Under the pieces are notes generated by a model. The model was not told where the DNA came from and searched no databases. It was given only the letters and a program-made list of their open reading frames with translations. A stretch of 55,443 nucleotides of DNA. Origin: Streptomyces himastatinicus ATCC 53653. GTDB taxonomy: Bacteria > Actinomycetota > Actinomycetes > Streptomycetales > Streptomycetaceae. Positions within the stretch are counted from its first letter, which is position 1. The number at the start of each line of letters is the position of its first letter. Location of the stretch: NCBI RefSeq assembly GCF_000158915.1, contig NZ_GG657754.1, positions 7,324,006 to 7,379,448 of the forward strand, in the 5' to 3' direction. This document shows, piece by piece, positions 50,447 through 55,443 of the stretch. A program made the translations under genes and the position numbers.

Positions 50447-51100
50447 CTATTCCGTTTCGCCTTCGTCTCCCGAGCCTTCGTCTCCCGAGCCTTCGTCTCT
50501 CGTGTCTTCGTCTCCCCGGCCCAGCAGGGAGACGAAGGTACGGAAGAGGGCGGGCATGTCCACCGCGTCCGGGTCGTGCAGCCACTGGAACTGGAGCCCG
50601 TCCAGCACCGCGACCAGCAGCGGCGCGGCGGCCTCGGGGGTGAGCCCGCCGGGCAGCCGGTCGCCGAACTCGCCGCGCAGGGTGTCCGTCATATCGGCGC
50701 GCACCCGTTCGTAGCGGCGGGCGAACCAGTCGCGCGCGGGATGGTCCTCGGTGACGCTCTCGCCCAGCAGCGCGGAGAAGGTCTGCACGATGCCGGGGCG
50801 CATCGCGTTGTACTCCACCAGGGAGGCGAGCAGTTCCAGCGGCCAGGCGCCGCCGCCGTCGCGCCGCGCGGCGCCGGTGTCCCACTGGTCGCGCTCGGCC
50901 AGCACGGCGATGAGCAGGGCGTCCTTGGTGGGGAAGTAGTGCAGCAGCCCCTGCTGGGTGAGCCCGGCGCGCTCGGCCACCGCGCTCAGGGTGGCGCCCC
51001 GGTAGCCGCGCTCGGCGATGACTTCGAGGGCGGAGCGCACGATGTCCGCGCGCCGCTCCTGGCCGCGCCGGGTCGGCGCATCGGCGTCCAGCTTCTCCAT
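50447..51100 (-). CDS. TetR-family transcriptional regulator with acidic repeat tail
   Basis: A 217-residue regulator. The HTH is at residues 13-60 (GQERRADIVRSALEVIAERGY, ATLSAVAERAGLTQQGLLHYF). The ligand domain is helical (VEYNAMRPGIVQTFSALLGE). The last 20 residues are an acidic repeat (DEGSGDEGSGDEG) encoded by four 15-base units. It is divergent from the GH3 gene with a 98-base gap holding a strong inverted repeat, so it is expected to repress itself and the glucosidase. The ATG at 51100 has no clear ribosome site. Confidence 0.9.
   Translation of the reverse strand: MEKLDADAPTRRGQERRADIVRSALEVIAERGYRGATLSAVAERAGLTQQGLLHYFPTKDALLIAVLAERDQWDTGAARRDGGGAWPLELLASLVEYNAMRPGIVQTFSALLGESVTEDHPARDWFARRYERVRADMTDTLRGEFGDRLPGGLTPEAAAPLLVAVLDGLQFQWLHDPDAVDMPALFRTFVSLLGRGDEDTRDEGSGDEGSGDEGETE
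50461..50520 (-). repeat. Four 15-bp tandem units in the TetR gene 3' end
   Basis: Units of cttcgtctcccgagc at 50461, 50476, 50491 (variant) and 50506 (variant) encode the repeated Gly-Asp-Glu-rich tail. A recent local expansion, probably variable among strains. Confidence 0.75.
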
Positions 51101-51104
51101 GGGA

Positions 51105-51143
51105 GTACCGTAAAGCAGTTTGATAACAAAACAATAACGGTAC
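51105..51143. promoter_or_regulatory. TetR-type operator between regulator and GH3 gene
   Basis: GTACCGTAA (51105-51113) and TAACGGTAC (51135-51143) pair at 8 of 9 positions around an A+T-rich centre that can hold -10 boxes. It starts five bases upstream of the TetR ATG. Confidence 0.6.
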
Positions 51144-51198
51144 CTACCGGATTACAGGGCGGCGGGTCCACGATATGGGCGACCTGAGGAGGCCGACC

Positions 51199-53709
51199 GT
51201 GGCAGAAGCGATCAGTGCGGGCGTGAGCGGTGTCGTCGAGAAGGCGCTCGGGGCGCTCGACCTGGAGACCAAGGCCCGGCTGCTCGCCGGGCAGGACATG
51301 TGGTCCTTGCCCGCCGTCCCCGCCATCGGACTGCGCTCCCTGGTGATGTCGGACGGCCCGATCGGCGTCCGGGGCGTGCGCTGGACCGCCGACGACCCCT
51401 CCATCGCCCTGCCCAGCCCCACCGCCCTCGCCGCCACCTGGGACCCGGCACTGGCCCGCCGCGCGGGGCGGCTGCTGGCTCAGGAGGCGCGGCGCAAGGG
51501 GGTGCACGTACTGCTCGCCCCGACCGTGAACCTGCACCGATCGCCGCTGGGCGGCCGCCACTTCGAGGCGTACAGCGAGGATCCGTATCTCACCGGCGCG
51601 ATCGGTACCGGCTATGTGCACGGCGTCCAGGACGGCGGAGTGGGCACCACCGTCAAGCACTTCGTCGCCAACGACGCGGAGACCGAGCGCTTCACCGTCG
51701 ACAACCAGGTGGGCGCGCGGGCGCTGCGCGAGCTGTATCTCGCGCCCTTCGAAGCCATCGTCAAGGACGCCCGCCCGTGGGGCATCATGGCCGCCTACAA
51801 CGGGGTCAACGGCGCCACGATGACCGAGCACCGCGCCCTCCAGCGGGGCGTGCTGCGCGGCGAGTGGGGGTTCGACGGTTTCATCGTCTCCGACTGGACG
51901 GCCGCCCGTGACACCGCCGGGGCGCTGGCGGGCGGGCTCGACGTCGCCATGCCCGGCCCGGGGACCGTCTACGGCGAGGCGCTGGCCGCCGCCGTGCGCG
52001 ACGGCCTGGTCGCCGAGTCGGACGTCGACGACGCGGTGCGGCGGGTGCTGACGCTCGCCGCCCGGGTCGGCGCCCTGGACGGCGCGGAGCCCGCCGTCGC
52101 CCCCGCCGACCGGCCCGGACCGATCGACGGCGACGCGCTCGCCCGCGAGATCGCCCGGCGGTCCTTCGTGCTGCTGCGCAACGAGACGCAGGCGTTGCCG
52201 CTCACCCCCGGCGGGCCCTCCGGCCTACGGTCCCTGGCGCTCATCGGCGCCGCCGCGCGGGACGCCCGGGTGCTCGGCGGCGGCTCGGCGCTGGTCTTCC
52301 CCGACCATGTGGTCTCCCCGCTGGACGGGCTGCGCGCCGCGCTGCCCGCCGACGTGCCGCTGACCTACGCCGTGGGCGCCGACCCCACCGACGAACTCGC
52401 CCCCGCAGGGCCGGGCTTCGCGCTGCGCGCCGTCGTCCGGGCCGAGGACGGGCGGGTGCTGGGCGAGTCCCGGCTGCCCAGCGGTCAGGTCCAGTGGCTC
52501 GGCGACTTCCCCGAGGGGGTCGCGTACGAGGAGCTGCACTCCGTCGAGGTCACCGGCACCTTCACCCCGCGCGAGAGCGGGGCGCACTCCTTCGGCACCC
52601 GCGGCCTGGGCGGCTTCCGGCTGACCGTCGGCGGGGAGGTGCTCTTCGACGGGCACCAGACGATGGACGAGACCGACGACCCGTTCGAGGCGTTCTTCGG
52701 CTCGCCCGTGCCCCGCGGGCGGGCGGAGCTGACCGTGGGCGAACCGGTCGAGGTCAGCCTCATCAGCACGGTCGCCAAGACGGACGAGGCGAACTGGAAG
52801 GCCGTCTGCTTCAGCCTGGTGCACCGCGCCCCGGAGCGCGATCCGGAGGAGCTGATCCAGGAGGCCGTCGCCGCGGCCACCGCCGCCGACACCGCCGTGG
52901 TCGTGGTCGCGACCACGGAGAGCGTCGAGAGCGAGGGCTTCGACCGTACGAACCTCCGGCTGCCCGGCCGCCAGGACGAGCTGGTGCGCCGCGTCGCCGC
53001 CACCGGCACCCCGACCGTCGTGGTCGTCAACGCGGGCTCACCCGTGGAGATGCCGTGGCGTGAGGACGTCGCCGCGGTCCTCCTCAGCTGGTTCCCGGGC
53101 CAGGAGGCGGGCGCCGCCCTCGCGGACGTCCTCCTCGGCGCCGAGGAGCCGGGCGGCCGCCTCCCGACGACCTGGCCGGTCCGGCTGACGGACGCGCCGG
53201 TGAGCCAGGTGGCACCCAGCGAGGGTCAACTCTCCTACGACGAGGGCGTCTTCATCGGCTACCGGGCGTGGGAGCGGCAGCAGGGGGCCGCTCCGGCGTA
53301 CTGGTTCGGGCACGGGCTCGGGTACACCGACTGGGCGTACGAGGCGGTGGACTTCACCCCCACGGGCGACCCGGCGGGCGACCCCGCGGGCGAGCTGGGC
53401 ACGGTCACGGTCCGGGTGCGGAACGTGGGCTCCCGGCCCGGCCGCGAGGTGGTCCAGCTCTACCTGGCCCCGCAGGCCGACTCCGTACGCACCGCGGAGG
53501 ACCGCCCCGCCCGGTGCCTGGCGGGCTTCGCGGCCGCGGAGGCGGGCCCGGGGGAGACGGCGGAGGTGGCGATCCCGGTGCGGCGCCGCGCGGCGGAGAT
53601 CTGGGACGAGGCGGCGGACGCCTGGCGCCTGGTCCCCGGCACGTACACGGCGGAGGCGGGCCGCAGCGTGGCCGACCTCCGCCTCACGGCGCCCGTGGTC
53701 GTGTCCTGA
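51199..53709 (+). CDS. GH3 beta-glucosidase with PA14-like insert
   Basis: An 836-residue intracellular beta-glycosidase with no signal peptide. The barrel domain covers 1-310: LVMSDGPIGVRG, VLLAPTVNLHRSPLGGR, TVKHFVANDAETER (Lys-His) and FIVSDWTAARDT with nucleophile D232. The alpha/beta domain resumes after 315 and holds VVVATTESVESEGFDR, the likely acid/base Glu region. Residues about 390-540 are a PA14-like beta barrel inserted in that domain (FTPRESGAHSFGTRGLGGF). A fibronectin-like domain closes the protein (GREVVQLYLAPQ). I chose the GTG at 51199 because GAGGAGG lies six bases upstream; the ATG at 51175 is before it. Probably de-repressed from TetR by a plant glucoside or oligosaccharide. 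Confidence 0.93.
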   Translation: MAEAISAGVSGVVEKALGALDLETKARLLAGQDMWSLPAVPAIGLRSLVMSDGPIGVRGVRWTADDPSIALPSPTALAATWDPALARRAGRLLAQEARRKGVHVLLAPTVNLHRSPLGGRHFEAYSEDPYLTGAIGTGYVHGVQDGGVGTTVKHFVANDAETERFTVDNQVGARALRELYLAPFEAIVKDARPWGIMAAYNGVNGATMTEHRALQRGVLRGEWGFDGFIVSDWTAARDTAGALAGGLDVAMPGPGTVYGEALAAAVRDGLVAESDVDDAVRRVLTLAARVGALDGAEPAVAPADRPGPIDGDALAREIARRSFVLLRNETQALPLTPGGPSGLRSLALIGAAARDARVLGGGSALVFPDHVVSPLDGLRAALPADVPLTYAVGADPTDELAPAGPGFALRAVVRAEDGRVLGESRLPSGQVQWLGDFPEGVAYEELHSVEVTGTFTPRESGAHSFGTRGLGGFRLTVGGEVLFDGHQTMDETDDPFEAFFGSPVPRGRAELTVGEPVEVSLISTVAKTDEANWKAVCFSLVHRAPERDPEELIQEAVAAATAADTAVVVVATTESVESEGFDRTNLRLPGRQDELVRRVAATGTPTVVVVNAGSPVEMPWREDVAAVLLSWFPGQEAGAALADVLLGAEEPGGRLPTTWPVRLTDAPVSQVAPSEGQLSYDEGVFIGYRAWERQQGAAPAYWFGHGLGYTDWAYEAVDFTPTGDPAGDPAGELGTVTVRVRNVGSRPGREVVQLYLAPQADSVRTAEDRPARCLAGFAAAEAGPGETAEVAIPVRRRAAEIWDEAADAWRLVPGTYTAEAGRSVADLRLTAPVVVS

Positions 53710-53713
53710 GAGA

Positions 53714-54601
53714 TCAGGGGCTGGTGATGCGGCGGTAGGCCATCGCGGCCAACCGCTGCTGACCCGCCTTGCTGGGGTGGAACCAGTCCCACTTGCTCAA
53801 CTCGCGCTCCGTGAAGCGGTACTTGTGCACCGCGTCGTCGTAGCGGCACAGCGGGTCCTTCCCGCACACGTCCTTCAGCACCTTGTTGTAGTCGTCCACC
53901 TGGTCGTCCACCCGCTGCCGCCGCTCCGTCGAGGCCGCGTCCATCGCGTCGGAGTCCTTCAGCATCGATGGGCAGATGCCCAGCTTCCAGATCTGCCGCC
54001 CCAGCACGTTCTTCCGCCCCTGCGACCACAGCCGCTTCAGATCCGGGACGCTCGCGACGTACACCTGCGTCTTGGGCACCTCGCGGCGCAGCCGGGTGAG
54101 GGCCGAGGTGAAGACGGAGCGGAACTCGTCGGTGGGGGTCATGTCGGCGACCGAGTCCCGGCAGGCGTCATTGGAACCGATCATCACGGTCACCAGCTGC
54201 GGCTTGCGCGTCGCGGCCGCCTCCATCTGGCCGGGCAGATCGGCCATGACCGCGCCGGTCTTGGCGTAGTTCCAGCTGCGCGCGCCCGAGCGCAGCCGCT
54301 GGGCCAGGCTGTCCACATCGCTGCCGGTGGACCAGGAGACCCGGGGGCAGTCGGAGAGCACCGAGCAGGCGTCGAAGCCCCGGGTGATGGAGTCGCCGAG
54401 GGAGGCGATGGAGCTGGGCCGGGTGTTCCACGCGGGGCCCTCGGCATGCTTGCCACCCCGGCTCGGCCCGCTCCGGGAGGGGTCCTCGGAGCTGCCGAAG
54501 CAGCCCGCCGAACTCATGACGGCGGCCGTCGTGAGCAGGACGACACCGGTGCGCATCGACGCGGTGGTCCGCTGCTTCCGGCGTGGTGCGCTGGCCCGCA
54601 T
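53714..54601 (-). CDS. SGNH/GDSL-hydrolase lipoprotein
   Basis: A 295-residue exported esterase-like protein. The lipobox SSAGC follows TTAAVM, placing the lipid Cys near residue 34. Block I is SIASLGDSITRGFDAC with the nucleophile Ser, block III is VTVMIGSNDACRD with the Asn, and block V is WDWFHPSKAGQQRLA with Asp and His. Six further Cys may form disulfides. Streptomyces relatives hydrolyse acyl esters. The ATG at 54601 follows GGAGGGGG. Its stop is four bases from the GH3 stop on the other strand. Confidence 0.9.
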   Translation of the reverse strand: MRASAPRRKQRTTASMRTGVVLLTTAAVMSSAGCFGSSEDPSRSGPSRGGKHAEGPAWNTRPSSIASLGDSITRGFDACSVLSDCPRVSWSTGSDVDSLAQRLRSGARSWNYAKTGAVMADLPGQMEAAATRKPQLVTVMIGSNDACRDSVADMTPTDEFRSVFTSALTRLRREVPKTQVYVASVPDLKRLWSQGRKNVLGRQIWKLGICPSMLKDSDAMDAASTERRQRVDDQVDDYNKVLKDVCGKDPLCRYDDAVHKYRFTERELSKWDWFHPSKAGQQRLAAMAYRRITSP

Positions 54602-54927
54602 GGCTGTTCCCCCTCCGACTGTTGGGTGATATCTATCCGGGACCGACGGTACGTCACTCCTGTGGCCGGTCCGCGCGGTACGTTTTTCTTGTGGCAGTTG
54701 GGCGGCAGCCCAGCACCGGGAAGAGCATTGCGATACCGTCACATTACGTTGCGTCACATCCTGTCCCTTTTCTAGAGAATTCTGCCCGATAAATTTCACC
54801 GCAGGTAACCTCGGGACTGGTGCGAGGGTGATCATTAGGGCAGAATGTCGTGTGCTGTCCCGGGCGTGACCGGTACGGGCACGAGGCCGCTGGGGAAGGC
54901 GCACCTCGAACCGCACAGGAGGCCCCG
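54602..54927. other. Intergenic region upstream of DUF3145 and GDSL genes
   Basis: A 326-base divergent gap with lower GC in its centre. Two direct CGTCACAT repeats, 15 bases apart (54738-54745 and 54753-54760), may bind a regulator. A short A+T-rich stretch (54770-54800, with TCTAGAGAATTC and GATAAATTT) is the most likely promoter zone. I see no RNA gene. Confidence 0.4.
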
Positions 54928-55422
54928 GTGACGACACGTGGAGTTCTGTATGTGCACTCCGCTCCGCGCGCGCTGTGCCCGCACGTCGAATGGGCCATCG
55001 CGGGCGTACTCGGTGTGCGCGTCACCCTCGACTGGATCAAACAGCCCGCCGCCAACGGCGCATGGCGCGCCGAGTTCTCCTGGCAGGGCGAGGTCGGCAC
55101 GGCCTCCAAGCTGGCCTCCGCGCTGCGCGGCTGGCATCTGCTGCGCTTCGAGGTGACCGCCGAGCCCTGCGCCACCGCCGAGGGCGAGCGCTACAGCTCC
55201 ACCCCCGAACTGGGCATCTTCCACGCCGTCACCGGTATGCACGGCGACATCCTGATCCCCGAGGACCGGCTGCGCGCCGCGCTGGCCCGCTCCGCCCGGG
55301 GCGAGGGCGATCTCCAGGCGGAGATCGCCAAGTTGCTCGGCAAGCCGTGGGACGACGAACTGGAGCCGTTCCGCTACGCGGGTGAGGGCGCCCCGGTCCG
55401 CTGGCTGCACCAGGTCGTCTGA
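54928..55422 (+). CDS. DUF3145 protein
   Basis: A 164-residue cytoplasmic protein conserved in actinobacteria. The start TRGVLYVHSAPRALCPHVEWA, the middle WRAEFSWQGEVGTASKLASALRGW and the end GILIPEDRLR-like region with PFRYAGEGAPVRWLHQVV are typical of DUF3145. The GTG start is five bases after AGGAGG. It is a single-gene unit; in streptomycetes it often lies near fatty-acid synthesis genes, which are not in this window. Function unknown. Confidence 0.92.
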   Translation: MTTRGVLYVHSAPRALCPHVEWAIAGVLGVRVTLDWIKQPAANGAWRAEFSWQGEVGTASKLASALRGWHLLRFEVTAEPCATAEGERYSSTPELGIFHAVTGMHGDILIPEDRLRAALARSARGEGDLQAEIAKLLGKPWDDELEPFRYAGEGAPVRWLHQVV

Positions 55423-55443
55423 CCGGCACGACACCCCGAGGGG

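Noticed and set aside
50461..50520. Direct repeats considered as a CRISPR-like array
   Set aside because: The four 15-bp units are contiguous with no spacers and encode an in-frame acidic tail of the TetR protein.

Overview
The window is high-GC actinobacterial chromosome, almost certainly Streptomyces. The codon third positions are strongly G/C, GTG and TTG starts follow strong AGGAGG-type ribosome sites, Tat and lipoprotein signals are common, and families such as DUF3145, DUF2613, DUF3068, DUF4232 and DUF6299 are typical of actinobacteria. I saw no rRNA, tRNA, CRISPR array, insertion sequence, integrase or replication origin. The set of secreted carbohydrases and sugar-acid pathways suggests a plant-matter-degrading soil organism.

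Layout. (1) 1-4158, minus strand: a four-gene envelope-glycan set of DUF3068 protein, GT4 glycosyltransferase, SAM methyltransferase and an AftD-like arabinofuranosyltransferase (cut by the window edge). The last three overlap by 4 nt. (2) 4315-7520: small DUF2613 protein, PucR-type regulator, then an IclR regulator translationally coupled to an SMP-30/gluconolactonase. (3) 7608-11839: proline-rich membrane-anchored protein, a decayed C-N hydrolase fused end to end with a DHFR-like reductase, a divergent MarR/quinone-reductase-like pair, and a TetX-like FAD monooxygenase. (4) 11965-16084: GH30, GH43 and GH51 arabinan/arabinogalactan hydrolases. (5) 16114-18444: FUSC transporter with a collagen-like linker and an apparently leaderless start. 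(6) 18957-24576: four-carbon sugar-acid operon (GntR, OtnK-type kinase, class II aldolase, LtnD-type dehydrogenase, GntP permease). (7) 24817-29598: Tat-exported intradiol dioxygenase, pectate lyase, an endonuclease/exonuclease/phosphatase-jacalin secreted protein, EI24 protein, Nudix hydrolase. (8) 29800-35652: a regulator made only of GntR winged helices, LysR regulator, secreted DUF2599 protein, FG-GAP protein, pyroglutamyl-peptidase-like protein with Ser in place of the catalytic Cys. (9) 35740-44223, minus strand: an oxidative sugar pathway with its own ABC transporter (enolase-superfamily sugar-acid dehydratase, zinc dehydrogenase, uncharacterised barrel protein, binding protein, ATPase, permease, mutarotase). 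(10) 44462-46955: a secreted protein with 24 tandem Gly-Ser-Ser units, followed by a DUF5819 protein and an HTTM membrane protein. This is the most interesting locus because it resembles an SdpC/SdpA/SdpB-like peptide-maturation module. (11) 47048-55422: DUF6299 secreted protein, a receptor-like NTPase-TM-periplasmic-binding fusion, TetR regulator divergent from a GH3 glucosidase, a GDSL lipoprotein and DUF3145.

A recurring oddity is single-base gains in or beside short homopolymers that break otherwise intact genes: GntP, aldolase, barrel protein, receptor, probably DUF5819, and three compensating shifts in the EI24 gene. The methyltransferase is also shifted. This pattern fits sequencing or assembly error better than real decay, so I give the full spans of these genes and mark the shifts.
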